Positions 34,656 through 43,461 of a DNA stretch of 64,000 bases are shown in pieces; position 1 is the first letter of the stretch; the number at the start of each line of letters is the position of its first letter. Both the position numbers and the translations under genes were made by a program. The stretch is from Nocardioides sp. L-11A (GTDB lineage: Bacteria > Actinomycetota > Actinomycetes > Propionibacteriales > Nocardioidaceae), in assembly GCA_029961745.1 (NCBI GenBank), contig CP124680.1, positions 620,001-684,000 on the forward strand, in the 5' to 3' direction. The notes beneath the pieces are model-generated. The model had not been told where the DNA came from, did not search any database, and worked only from the letters and a program-made list of their open reading frames with translations.

Positions 34656-34740
34656 ATTCATCACGGGATGTAGGCGAGCGGTCGCTTCCCATGCGGAACT
34701 CCGCCCGGGAAGCGCGGATTCGCCTACATCCCGTGATGAA
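34656..34740. repeat. Long nested inverted repeat (family member 2)
   Basis: Arms 34657-34676 and 34721-34740 pair perfectly over 20 bases (TTCATCACGGGATGTAGGCG and its complement); a second stem inside pairs CGCTTCCC (34683-34690) with GGGAAGCG (34707-34714). The arm GATTCATCACGGGATGTAGG is identical to that at 22713-22732. It separates two same-strand genes. Confidence 0.85.
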
Positions 34741-34758
34741 GCCGCAGCCGGAACGCCG

Positions 34759-37700
34759 TCAGACGTTGCGCCGGTACTGCCCGCCCACCTCGAAGAACGC
34801 CTCGGTGACCTGGCCGAGTGAGCAGACCCTCGCCGCGTCCATGAGGACGGCGAAGATGTTCTCGCCGGTGGTGGCCGCCTCCTTGAGCCGCGCGATGGCG
34901 GCGGTGGCGTCGTCGGCGTGGCGGGACTGGAAGTCGCGCAGGCGCACCAGCTGCGACTCCTTCTCCTCGGTCGTGGCGCGGGCCAGCTCGATCTCGTCGG
35001 GCGTGCCGTCGCCGCTCTCCGGGGCGCGGAAGGTGTTGACGCCGATGATCGGCAGGGTGCCGTCGTGCTTGCGGTGCTCGTAGAGCATCGACTCGTCCTG
35101 GATCCGGCCGCGCTGGTAGCCGGTCTCCATGGCGCCGAGGACGCCGCCGCGCTCCGAGATGCGGTCGAACTCCGTCAGCACCGCGGCCTCGACGAGGTCC
35201 GTGAGCTCGTCGACGACGTACGAGCCCTGGAGTGGGTTCTCGTTGGAGGCCAGACCCCACTCGCGGTTGATGATCAGCTGGATCGCGAGCGCGCGCCGCA
35301 CCGACTCCGCCGACGGGGTGGTGACCGCCTCGTCGTAGGCATTGGTGTGCAGCGAGTTCGCGTTGTCGTAGATCGCGATGAGTGCCTGCAGCGTGGTGCG
35401 GATGTCGTTGAAGTCCATCTCCTGCGCGTGCAGCGAGCGGCCGGACGTCTGGACGTGGTACTTCAGCTTCTGGGAGCGCTCGTTGGCGCCGTACCGGTCA
35501 CGCATGGCGACCGCCCAGATCCGGCGCGCGACCCGGCCGATCACGGTGTACTCCGGGTCCATGCCGTTGGAGAAGAAGAACGACAGGTTGGGCGCGAAGT
35601 CGTCGATGTCCATGCCGCGGGCGAGGTACGACTCGACGTAGGTGAAGCCGTTGGCGAGGGTGAACGCGAGCTGGCTGATCGGGTTCGCCCCGGCCTCGGC
35701 GATGTGGTAGCCGGAGATGGAGACGGAGTAGAAGTTGCGGACCTGCTGCTGGATGAACCACTCCTGGATGTCGGCCATGCAGCGCAGCGAGAACTCCGTG
35801 GAGAACAGGCAGGTGTTCTGCCCCTGGTCCTCCTTGAGGATGTCGGCCTGGACGGTGCCGCGGATCGACCTGAGCGCCTCGTACGGGTCGAGGCCGCGCT
35901 CGCGGGCCTGGTCCATCGCGGTGTTGAGGTAGAACGCCAGCACCGTCGGGGCGGGGCCGTTGATGGTCATCGACACCGAGGTGGTGGGGGAGAGCAGGTC
36001 GAAGCCGTCGTACAGCGCCTTCATGTCCTCGAGCGTCGCGACGGACACGCCGGAGGTGCCGACCTTGCCGTAGATGTCGGGGCGCTCGTCGGGGTCGCGG
36101 CCGTAGAGGGTGACCGAGTCGAAGGCCGTCGAGAGGCGGGTCGCCGGCTGGCCCTCCGACAGCATCCGGAACCGCTTGTTGGTGCGGAACGGGTCGCCCT
36201 CGCCGGCGAACATGCGGGCCGGGTCCTCGTCGGCGCGCTTGAACGGGAAGACGCCGGCGGTGAAGGGGAAGTGGCCGGGCAGGTTCTCGCGGCGCCAGTA
36301 GCGGACCAGCTCGCCGTGGTCCTCGAACCGGGGTACGGCGACCCGCGGGACCCGGTTGCCCGAGAGCGACTCCCGGCCCCGGGTCGCGGTGTCCTCGTCG
36401 TACTGCGCGACGACGCCGGGCCATCCCGCCAGCTGGTCGCGGACGTCGAGCGGCAGGTCGTCGTTGGCCCGGGCCGCAGCGGCCGCGAGGTCCTCGATCT
36501 CGGCGAGCTCCTCGGCCACGGCGGAGAAGCGCTGCGCGCGGCGGGCCTTCTCGACGAGCATCTCGGTCTCGGCGTGGTAGTCGCGCACGGTCCCGGCGAT
36601 CTCGGCGAGGTAGCGCACCCGGTCGGCGGGCAGCACGGTCTTGATCCGGGTCGACTTCTTGCCGTCGACCGGGGCGAGCATGCCCTCGCCGGCGGCGAGG
36701 CCCTTGCCGACGAGCAGGCCGCGCAGGTGCTGGTAGAGCGCGGTGACGCCGTCGTCGTCGAAGGTGGCGGCGGAGGTGCCGAAGACCGGCATGTCGGCGG
36801 GCTGCTTGCCGAAGGCCTCGCGGTTGCGGACCATCTGGCGCCCGACGTCGCGCAGGGCGTCCTCGGCGCCGCGGCGCTCGAACTTGTTGATCGCGACCGC
36901 GTCGGCGAAGTCGAGCATGTCGATCTTCTCCAGCTGCGACGCCGCGCCGAACTCGGGCGTCATCACGTAGAGCGAGGTGTCGACGAACGGCACGATCGCG
37001 GCGTCGCCCTGGCCGATCCCGGGGGTCTCCACGACGACGAGGTCGAAGCCGGCCGCCTTGATCACGGTGAGCACGTCGGTGAGGTGCTCGGGCACCTCGT
37101 GGGCCCCGCGGGTGGCGAGGCTGCGGAAGTAGACCTGGTTGCGGTCGAGCCCGTGGCCGGTGAGGTCGAGGCTGTTCATCCGGATCCGGTCGCCGAGCAG
37201 CGCGCCGCCGCCCTTGCGCCGGGTCGGGTCGACGGCGAGCACGGCGACCCGGACCTTGTCCTGCTGGTCGACGCGCAGGCGGCGGACCAGCTCGTCGGTG
37301 AGACTGGACTTGCCGGAGCCGCCGGTGCCGGTGATGCCGAGGACGGGTACGGCGTGGGCGGCCGCGGCCTCCGAGAGCCGGTCGAGCAGGCCCTGGTCGA
37401 GCCGGCCCAGCTCGGCGCCGGTGATGGCGCGGGCGAGCGCCGCGCGGTCGCCGCTGAGGACCTGCTCGGCGGTGACGCCGCCGGTCTCCCACAGGTCGGT
37501 GTCGCACGCCTCGACGACCGTGTTGACCATGCCCGGGAGGCCGAGCCGCTGGCCGTCCTCGGGGGAGAAGATCGTGACGCCCGAGCTGCGCAGCCGGTCG
37601 ATCTCGTCGTGGACGATGACGCCGCCGCCGCCGCCGACGACCTTGATGTGGCCGGCGCCGCGCTCGCGGAGCAGCTGGGTGAGGTACTCGAAGTACTCCA

Positions 37701-37929
37701 CGTGCCCGCCCTGGTACGACGACACGGCGATGCCCTGCACGTCCTCCTCGATCGCGGCCTCGACCACCTCGGCCACCGAGCGGTTGTGCCCGAGGTGGAT
37801 CACCTCGCAGCCCTGGCTCTGGAAGATCCGCCGCATGATGTTGATCGAGGCGTCGTGGCCGTCGAACAGGCTGGACGCCGTCACCAGGCGGACGGGGTGC
37901 TGCGGGACGTGCAGGGCGTGCTCGGGCAT
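34759..37929 (-). CDS. icmF: Fused isobutyryl-CoA mutase IcmF
   Basis: 1056 residues, near the usual IcmF length. Domain order: cobalamin-binding domain with the lower-ligand motif DGHDAS (23-28), G-protein chaperone with P-loop [12 protein letters not shown] (198-209), linker, and the (beta/alpha)8 mutase domain carrying substrate-site segments such as [12 protein letters not shown] and [14 protein letters not shown]. It interconverts isobutyryl-CoA and butyryl-CoA (some members act on isovaleryl-CoA) with adenosylcobalamin, the built-in GTPase guarding cofactor loading. Start ATG 37929 has GGAGG 5 bases upstream. Divergent from a MarR gene; a TAGGACGTCC element lies in its promoter. Confidence 0.95.
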   Translation of the reverse strand: MPEHALHVPQHPVRLVTASSLFDGHDASINIMRRIFQSQGCEVIHLGHNRSVAEVVEAAIEEDVQGIAVSSYQGGHVEYFEYLTQLLRERGAGHIKVVGGGGGVIVHDEIDRLRSSGVTIFSPEDGQRLGLPGMVNTVVEACDTDLWETGGVTAEQVLSGDRAALARAITGAELGRLDQGLLDRLSEAAAAHAVPVLGITGTGGSGKSSLTDELVRRLRVDQQDKVRVAVLAVDPTRRKGGGALLGDRIRMNSLDLTGHGLDRNQVYFRSLATRGAHEVPEHLTDVLTVIKAAGFDLVVVETPGIGQGDAAIVPFVDTSLYVMTPEFGAASQLEKIDMLDFADAVAINKFERRGAEDALRDVGRQMVRNREAFGKQPADMPVFGTSAATFDDDGVTALYQHLRGLLVGKGLAAGEGMLAPVDGKKSTRIKTVLPADRVRYLAEIAGTVRDYHAETEMLVEKARRAQRFSAVAEELAEIEDLAAAAARANDDLPLDVRDQLAGWPGVVAQYDEDTATRGRESLSGNRVPRVAVPRFEDHGELVRYWRRENLPGHFPFTAGVFPFKRADEDPARMFAGEGDPFRTNKRFRMLSEGQPATRLSTAFDSVTLYGRDPDERPDIYGKVGTSGVSVATLEDMKALYDGFDLLSPTTSVSMTINGPAPTVLAFYLNTAMDQARERGLDPYEALRSIRGTVQADILKEDQGQNTCLFSTEFSLRCMADIQEWFIQQQVRNFYSVSISGYHIAEAGANPISQLAFTLANGFTYVESYLARGMDIDDFAPNLSFFFSNGMDPEYTVIGRVARRIWAVAMRDRYGANERSQKLKYHVQTSGRSLHAQEMDFNDIRTTLQALIAIYDNANSLHTNAYDEAVTTPSAESVRRALAIQLIINREWGLASNENPLQGSYVVDELTDLVEAAVLTEFDRISERGGVLGAMETGYQRGRIQDESMLYEHRKHDGTLPIIGVNTFRAPESGDGTPDEIELARATTEEKESQLVRLRDFQSRHADDATAAIARLKEAATTGENIFAVLMDAARVCSLGQVTEAFFEVGGQYRRNV

Positions 37930-37946
37930 CGATCCTCCAAACTCCT

Positions 37947-37976
37947 TGGATCTCCGATAGTAGGACGTCCAAGTAA
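37947..37976. promoter_or_regulatory. icmF/marR divergent operator region with TAGGACGTCC element
   Basis: TAGGACGTCC (37961-37970) lies 31 bp upstream of icmF and is shared with the 3-hydroxyacyl-CoA dehydrogenase promoter at 52700-52713. A wider CTTGGA...TCCAAG inverted repeat also encloses this stretch. Either could bind the MarR protein encoded divergently or a distant regulator. Confidence 0.6.
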
Positions 37977-38022
37977 TCTGGAAAAGTCCTGAGCCGCCAT
38001 TCACCCGGATAAGGTCTGCCGC

Positions 38023-38526
38023 ATGCCCGACCCCCGCCTGCCGTTCGACCCGATCGACCGTGCCGGCGACCTGTGGGAGAAGCACTTCGGCGACGCGACC
38101 GCGATGCGCCTGGCGACCTCGGTCATGCGGGTCCAGCAGTTGATGATCGGCGCGCTGGACGCCGCCCTGAAGCCCTTCGGGCTGACCTTCTCCCGCTACG
38201 AGGTGCTGGTGCTGCTGCTGTTCAGCCAGCACGGCTCGCTGCCGCTCAGCAAGATCGGGGAGCGGCTGATGGTGCACCCCACCTCGGTCACGAGTGCGAT
38301 CGACCGGCTCGAGGCGCAGGGCTTCGTGGTCCGCGTGCCCGACGAGGCCGACCGCCGGCGTACCCTCGCCCGGCTGACGCCCGAGGGTCGCGCCACCGTG
38401 CGCCGGGCGACCACGGCGGTGACCGCGATCGACTTCGCCGTGACCGGGCTGAGCGGGGACCAGCAGGCCGACGCCTACGGCCTGCTGCGGCAGGTGCGGC
38501 AGGCGTCGGGCGACTTCGCGGGCTGA
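38023..38526 (+). CDS. MarR family transcriptional regulator
   Basis: 167 residues. The winged helix (about 65-130) contains [48 protein letters not shown], the recognition helix, wing and salt-bridged DRR of MarR proteins. It is divergent from icmF with operator-like repeats between, so it likely senses a CoA thioester, acid or aromatic and controls icmF and itself. Confidence 0.9.
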   Translation: MPDPRLPFDPIDRAGDLWEKHFGDATAMRLATSVMRVQQLMIGALDAALKPFGLTFSRYEVLVLLLFSQHGSLPLSKIGERLMVHPTSVTSAIDRLEAQGFVVRVPDEADRRRTLARLTPEGRATVRRATTAVTAIDFAVTGLSGDQQADAYGLLRQVRQASGDFAG

Positions 38527-38561
38527 GCGCCACCCGGGTCGCGTCCGGTTCCCGGTCGGCC

Positions 38562-38577
38562 GGAGCCCCCGGGCTCC
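38562..38577 (+). terminator. Hairpin after the MarR gene
   Basis: GGAGCCC-CC-GGGCTCC, a perfect 7-bp stem 36 bp after the marR stop. A further palindrome, ACCCACC-TT-GGTGGGT, follows at 38595-38610 and could be a second terminator stem or an operator. Confidence 0.55.
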
Positions 38578-38640
38578 TGCGGCGTTGTCCTGTTACCCAC
38601 CTTGGTGGGTGGCATCGTGGCGTCCGGGTGCCGACAATCA

Positions 38641-38673
38641 CGGAGCGACGGCCGCAGGAAGGCCGTCGCTCCG
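38641..38673 (+). promoter_or_regulatory. 13-bp stem-loop in the leader of the AraC gene
   Basis: Arms 38641-38653 and 38661-38673 (CGGAGCGACGGCC / GGCCGTCGCTCCG) pair perfectly around GCAGGAA. The hairpin ends 29 bp before the ATG. It could be a terminator for upstream reading-through or a leader structure controlling the AraC gene. Confidence 0.5.
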
Positions 38674-38702
38674 GGTCAGGACCACATGGGGGTGGAATCG
38701 AC

Positions 38703-39701
38703 ATGACGCTGGAGAACGCGCTGCTGGTCGACGGCGACGGCTCGCCGACCGACCGGCACCTGGTGCTCGAGTCGCGCAGCTGGGACGAGATCCGGGTGAA
38801 CACCGACCAGGTGTACATGCCCTTCCGGGCGCGTCCGTCCGGCGCGGGTATCCCGCACTCGACCAACTATACGGCGGGGGTGGGCCCCTTCACGCTGAGT
38901 CGCTTCCGCTACGGCACCGGCGTCGACATCGAGGACTTCGAACCCGCGGCCGGCCGGGGGATCGTGCTGACCTCGGTCGCCGGACGGGTGCGCCACCGCG
39001 GCGACGTCGTGACGGCGGCCGGCGAGACGTACGCCGTCGACGTCAGCCACTGCCGCTACTGGCTCAGTGCCGACCCGGAGCACGACCAACTCAACCTCAC
39101 CTTCCGGCACCAGGACCTCGCCGACCTCCATCTGCGCTGGTTCGGCACCGCCGCCAGCCCCCGGCTGTGGGAGCTGGCCTTCGGGTTGGGCGGTCCCGGC
39201 TCGAGCTGGCTGGCGCTGCTCGACTACGCGGCACGCGGGGTCGCCGAGCTGCCCGAGGAGATGGCCGACGGAGCCCTCGGCCGACGGGTCGCGGAGCTGA
39301 TGGGGGTGCACCTGCTCACCGAGTGGAGCCGCCGGTTCGGCGAGGTCCCGGACGTGGCGACCCCCGCACCGCGGTACGTCGGCGCCGCGGAGGCCTATCT
39401 GCGCGAACATGCCAGCGCCGCCCCCACCCTCGGTGAGGTCGCCGCCGCCGTGGGGGTGAGCGTGCGGGCGCTCACCCTCGGATTCCGGCGCTACCGCGAC
39501 CGGTCGCCGATCGCCTTCCTGCGCGACCTCCGGATGGACGGTGTGCGGGCGGACCTGCTCGACGCCGGGCCCGACGCCACGGTCTCGTCGGTGATCGCGG
39601 GCTGGGGCTACGTCAACCACGGCGTGTTCGCGCGCTCCTACGAGCAGCGCTTCGGCGAGCTCCCGTCGGTCACCCTCGGCAGGGCCTCGACCCGACGCTG
39701 A
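38703..39701 (+). CDS. AraC family transcriptional regulator
   Basis: 332 residues. Sensor region of AraC_binding_2 type (about 1-215) and a C-terminal HTH_18 domain (about 230-325; PTLGEVAAAVGVSVRALTLGFRRYRDRSPIAFLRDLRM, then VSSVIAGWGYVNHGVFARSYEQRFG). It precedes the transporter/hydrolase genes in the same direction, separated by 153 bp that hold a two-turn direct repeat, so it most likely activates them. Confidence 0.9.
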   Translation: MTLENALLVDGDGSPTDRHLVLESRSWDEIRVNTDQVYMPFRARPSGAGIPHSTNYTAGVGPFTLSRFRYGTGVDIEDFEPAAGRGIVLTSVAGRVRHRGDVVTAAGETYAVDVSHCRYWLSADPEHDQLNLTFRHQDLADLHLRWFGTAASPRLWELAFGLGGPGSSWLALLDYAARGVAELPEEMADGALGRRVAELMGVHLLTEWSRRFGEVPDVATPAPRYVGAAEAYLREHASAAPTLGEVAAAVGVSVRALTLGFRRYRDRSPIAFLRDLRMDGVRADLLDAGPDATVSSVIAGWGYVNHGVFARSYEQRFGELPSVTLGRASTRR

Positions 39702-39749
39702 GGGCCGGTCCCGGCCGGACACCCGCAGCCGGGCACGGCCGGGACAGGA

Positions 39750-39782
39750 GTGCCCGTGGGAGACGGAACCGTGCCCGCGGGA
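39750..39782. promoter_or_regulatory. AraC-type direct repeat upstream of the transporter operon
   Basis: GTGCCCGTGGGA (39750-39761) and GTGCCCGCGGGA (39771-39782) are 11/12 identical and exactly 21 bp apart, two helical turns, the usual spacing of AraC half-sites. They sit 73-105 bp upstream of the transporter GTG. Confidence 0.6.
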
Positions 39783-39854
39783 AGTGGTGGGCGTCACATC
39801 GGCATTCCTAGCGTGGGCGGGCGTCGTCATCGCCGTGTCCAAGGAGGAACGCCC

Positions 39855-41222
39855 GTGAGCACCGAGCTCGCTCCCACGCTCGAAGCCCCGCCCGACCCGT
39901 CGCCGGAGGGCGCCGCCGTCGCCTCCGGCCCGAAGCTGCGCCGGGTCGCGCTCGCCAGCTGTGCCGGCACCACCATCGAGTTCTACGACTTCTTCATCTA
40001 CGGCACCGCCGCTGCCCTGGTCTTCCCGACCGTGTTCTTCCCCGCCCTCGGAGCATCGGCAGGCGCGGTGGCGTCGTTCGCGACCTTCGCCGTGGCCTTC
40101 GGCGCCCGACCTCTCGGCGCCGTGCTGTTCGGGCACTACGGCGACCGGCTGGGTCGCAAGCGGACCCTGATCAGCACGCTTCTGCTGATGGGTGCCGCGA
40201 CCTTCCTCATCGGCTGCCTGCCCTCGTCCGACAGCATCGGCGTGGCCGCTCCCGTGATCCTGGTCGTGCTCCGCGTCGCGCAGGGGCTCGCCGTCGGCGG
40301 AGAGTGGGCCGGCGCGACGCTGCTGGCCGCCGAGTACGCCCCGCCCAGCCGCCGCGGCCTCTTCGCGACCTTCCCCCAGCTCGGTCCGGCGCTGGCCTTC
40401 GCGCTCTCCAGCGGCACCTTCCTGGTCGTGAACCAGCTCGTCGGTGAGACCTCCGGCGCCTTCCTCGACTGGGGCTGGCGGCTGCCCTTCCTCGGCAGCG
40501 CCCTCCTGGTGCTGGTAGGGCTCTACGTGCGTCTCGCGGTCGAGGAGACGCCGGTGTTCCAGGACGTCGACGACCGGCGTCGCACCACCACCGCGAAGCG
40601 GACCGCGCCGATCGTGGACACCTTCCGGCGCCAGTGGCGCGAGGTCCTCGTCGCCGCCGGCTCCCTGGCGATGCTGTTCGCCTTCTTCTACGTCGGCACC
40701 GCCTTCCTGACGTCGTACGGCGCCACGGCGATGGGCCTCAGCCGGGGCACGCTGCTGACCGTCGGCGTCGCGGCGAGCGCGGTGTTCGGCGCGTCCATCG
40801 TGCTCTCCGGCGTCTACAGCGACCGGATCGGACGGGTGAAGGTGGTGCGTGGTGCCTGCTATGCGGCGGTGCCGTGGGGCCTGGTGCTGTTCACCGTCCT
40901 CGACGGCGGGTCCACGGTCGCCTTCGCGATCGGCCTGGTCGGGACCCTGGTGATCTTCGGGGCGGCCTACGGCCCGGCCGGCGCGCTGCTGCCCGAGATG
41001 TTCGACGCGGAGTACCGGTACACGGGCGCCGGCATCGCGTACAACCTCGCGGGTGTCATCGGCGGGGGCACGGCCCCCATCCTCGCTGCCGAGCTCGCGC
41101 CGACCTACGGCGGCGACGCGGTGGGCCTGATGCTCGCGGCGTTCGGGGCCCTCTCGCTCGCCTGCAGCCTCCTGCTGCCCGAGACCAATCGGCGGTCCCT
41201 GGCCGCTGACGCCCCCTCCTGA
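39855..41222 (+). CDS. MHS-family MFS transporter (metabolite:H+ symporter)
   Basis: 455 residues from GTG 39855 behind a strong AAGGAGGAA (39841-39849). TIEFYDFFIYGTAAALVFPTVFFP is the MHS helix-1 signature; GHYGDRLGRKRTL is the MFS loop 2-3 motif; RVAQGLAVGGEWAGATLLAAEY is the helix-4/5 region of MHS proteins (shikimate, citrate, proline/betaine type). Twelve helices. Imports an organic acid or zwitterion with protons. First gene of an apparent operon with a secreted hydrolase and a secreted proline-rich protein. Confidence 0.92.
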   Translation: MSTELAPTLEAPPDPSPEGAAVASGPKLRRVALASCAGTTIEFYDFFIYGTAAALVFPTVFFPALGASAGAVASFATFAVAFGARPLGAVLFGHYGDRLGRKRTLISTLLLMGAATFLIGCLPSSDSIGVAAPVILVVLRVAQGLAVGGEWAGATLLAAEYAPPSRRGLFATFPQLGPALAFALSSGTFLVVNQLVGETSGAFLDWGWRLPFLGSALLVLVGLYVRLAVEETPVFQDVDDRRRTTTAKRTAPIVDTFRRQWREVLVAAGSLAMLFAFFYVGTAFLTSYGATAMGLSRGTLLTVGVAASAVFGASIVLSGVYSDRIGRVKVVRGACYAAVPWGLVLFTVLDGGSTVAFAIGLVGTLVIFGAAYGPAGALLPEMFDAEYRYTGAGIAYNLAGVIGGGTAPILAAELAPTYGGDAVGLMLAAFGALSLACSLLLPETNRRSLAADAPS

Positions 41223-41287
41223 GGCCTTCGGGTCTTGAGCCCTCCCGGCGGACCGCGCCCGGCCGCCCCGCTCCCGAGAGAAGTGAG

Positions 41288-42781
41288 ATGAAGCAGATGA
41301 ACCGAACCCGCTCGATCCTGGCAGCTGCGCTCCTGGTCGGCACGGCCGGCCTCGCCGTCGTGCAGCCCCTGAGCAGTGGCGCGAGCAGCGCCGCGGAACC
41401 GACCGTGCCCCCGAAGGTCTGCGAGATGACCCGGACCGGGGAATACCCGCGGGCCCGCCCCGAGGAGGTCGGGCTCGACCCGGCGCTGGTCGCCAAGGCG
41501 GCGGCGTACTGGACCTCGACCGGCTCGGAGACGGTCAAGATCTTCAAGAACGGCTGCCTCGTGAAGGAGGGCGGCCTGGACAAGGTCTTCGACCGGATCC
41601 CACGGTTGAACTGGAGCCAGACCAAGACGATCACCGCTCTCGTGGCGGGCGTCGCGCAGTACCACGGGCTGATCGAGGTGGACGACCCGATCGGCAGGTA
41701 CCTGCCCGACGACCTGGGGGACGAGGTGCACCGGTCGGTCAAGATCCGGCACGTCCTCAACATGACGACCGGGTACCGGATGAACTGGGTCCGCGGACTC
41801 AATCTGGTCGCCGACCACTCCCGGGTCCGGGGCATCCTGGCCGCCGACCAGGTCCACCCGCCCGGCACCTACTACCACTACGACCAGGACACCCCGTCCC
41901 TCGTGAACTACGTCGTCCAGCGGGCGATCTGGGAGAAGGTCGATCCCGATCTCGACCTCCAGGACTGGCTGCAGCGAGAGCTGTTCGACAAGCTGGGGAT
42001 CCCGAAGTCGGCGTACTTCTGGCAGCGTGACCGGTCGGGCACCACCCTCGGCTACTCCCAGCTCTTCCTGCGTCCGCTCGAGTTCGGTCGGTTCGGGGAG
42101 CTGATGCGCACCGGCGGCACCTACCAGGGCGTGCGGCTGATCGGGGAGGAGTTCATGCGCGGGCTCACCCGGGGCGCGGTGAACGACGCCGGCGAGAGCG
42201 TCAACTGCGGGTACGGGTACCTGGTATGGCGCAACGGCTGCCGACCCGACGAGCACCAGGTCAACATCTCCCTGTTCGGCCGGAGCGAGATCACGCCCAC
42301 CGGCCCGTGGATCGCGTCGGCACCCCGCGACATGTACTACTCGTGGGGGCTGCACGGCCAGCACATCTTCGTGATCCCCAGCCTCGACATGGTGGTGACC
42401 CGCAGCGGCGAGGTGCCGCCGGACGCCCTGCCCGGCGTCGTCCGGCTCGACCCCGACGCGGTGGTCAGCGGTGCCCAGAAGGGCGGGTACTTCAGGTTCT
42501 TCCGGATCCTGATGAACTCCGTCGAGGCGATGCCCGCGGACGTCGACATCGCGCAGCCGACGGGACCGTACCGGTGGACGCCGTCGCTGGACGTCGACCT
42601 GAAGGACTTCGTCCACCCGGACGCCATCCTCGGCTCCTACCTGGGCCTCGGCAAGGAGGCGCCCATCGGCTGCACCGTGCTGGCGTGCAAGGACGAGCCG
42701 AACGACGGTCTGAAGTGGGTGCTCGACGTGCCCCGCGTCGTACCGGGGATCGTCGGACTCGACCGCCGGCCGAACGGCTGA
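41288..42781 (+). CDS. Secreted beta-lactamase-fold serine hydrolase
   Basis: 497 residues with a signal peptide (about 1-36, ending SSAAE). Catalytic SxxK is S110-Q-T-K113 (NWSQTKTITAL) and a Tyr follows in TYYHYDQDTPS near 198, the class C/EstB/6-aminohexanoate-dimer hydrolase pattern. These act as esterases, amidases or D-amino peptidases outside the cytoplasm. Its place after an MHS transporter suggests that its product may be the imported compound. ATG 41288 follows GAGAGAAGTGAG; an alternative ATG is 3 codons down. Confidence 0.88.
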   Translation: MKQMNRTRSILAAALLVGTAGLAVVQPLSSGASSAAEPTVPPKVCEMTRTGEYPRARPEEVGLDPALVAKAAAYWTSTGSETVKIFKNGCLVKEGGLDKVFDRIPRLNWSQTKTITALVAGVAQYHGLIEVDDPIGRYLPDDLGDEVHRSVKIRHVLNMTTGYRMNWVRGLNLVADHSRVRGILAADQVHPPGTYYHYDQDTPSLVNYVVQRAIWEKVDPDLDLQDWLQRELFDKLGIPKSAYFWQRDRSGTTLGYSQLFLRPLEFGRFGELMRTGGTYQGVRLIGEEFMRGLTRGAVNDAGESVNCGYGYLVWRNGCRPDEHQVNISLFGRSEITPTGPWIASAPRDMYYSWGLHGQHIFVIPSLDMVVTRSGEVPPDALPGVVRLDPDAVVSGAQKGGYFRFFRILMNSVEAMPADVDIAQPTGPYRWTPSLDVDLKDFVHPDAILGSYLGLGKEAPIGCTVLACKDEPNDGLKWVLDVPRVVPGIVGLDRRPNG

Positions 42782-42786
42782 TCCCG

Positions 42787-43431
42787 ATGACCCTGCATCG
42801 TGACCCCGGCCCGGGCGCCGGCCCCGTCGCGCTCCGGGCGCCGTCGCGCCACGCCCTGCTGCTGACGGCCTGGCTGGTCGCCTGCGCCGTCGGCGTGTCC
42901 GCGGCGATCGACGGCGCCCGCGCGTTCGACCCGCCCGGTCCGCCGCCCGCGGCCGCCGAGCGTCCGGGCGCCGGGGACCCGGCCGTCGAGGATCCGGGCG
43001 CCGGTGAGCCGGAGCCCACCGCGCGGCCTGAGGGGCCCACGGCACCGGCCGACGTGCTCGCGGACGCCGAGCGGCGCTGGCGGGCGGCCTGGGCGGCGTA
43101 CGTCGCGACGCTCCGTGGCCCGGGTGCCCGGACGCCGCCCCCGGTCGCGATCCCCGGGCCGGGGACGCGCGGCGGACCCGGGGGCGGACGGGCGCCGGAG
43201 CCGGGCCCGGCCACCGGGCCGACGGGGGCCTCCGGGGCCGAGACGCCCGCGGTCTCGGCGCTGACCGGCCAGCCGGCGGCACCGCCCCCGGTCGTGCCCG
43301 AGCCGGTCCGGCCGGAACCGGTCGCGCCGGTCCCGCCGGGGCCCGGAGCCGAGCCGCCGGGTCCGCCGTCGGGTGGTCTCCTGACGCTGGTCTCCGGCCT
43401 GATCGAGGACGTGCTGGGCCTCCTGCGCTGA
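42787..43431 (+). CDS. Proline-rich secreted or membrane-anchored protein
   Basis: 214 residues from ATG 42787, 5 bp after the hydrolase stop. One hydrophobic segment (about 24-42) acts as signal anchor; the rest is Pro/Gly/Glu/Ala-rich and low complexity except two helical patches (near 92-110 and the last 20 residues, LLTLVSGLIEDVLGLLR). No domain recognised. Likely a surface or periplasmic partner of the preceding hydrolase. Confidence 0.65.
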   Translation: MTLHRDPGPGAGPVALRAPSRHALLLTAWLVACAVGVSAAIDGARAFDPPGPPPAAAERPGAGDPAVEDPGAGEPEPTARPEGPTAPADVLADAERRWRAAWAAYVATLRGPGARTPPPVAIPGPGTRGGPGGGRAPEPGPATGPTGASGAETPAVSALTGQPAAPPPVVPEPVRPEPVAPVPPGPGAEPPGPPSGGLLTLVSGLIEDVLGLLR

Positions 43432-43461
43432 TCCGCGGCGGACCGGCGCTCGGGACCGGCC

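Noticed and set aside
34759-38277. Extending icmF to the upstream start at 38277
   Set aside because: That would run through the divergent marR gene and the operator region; the ATG at 37929 has a good ribosome site and matches the family N-terminus.
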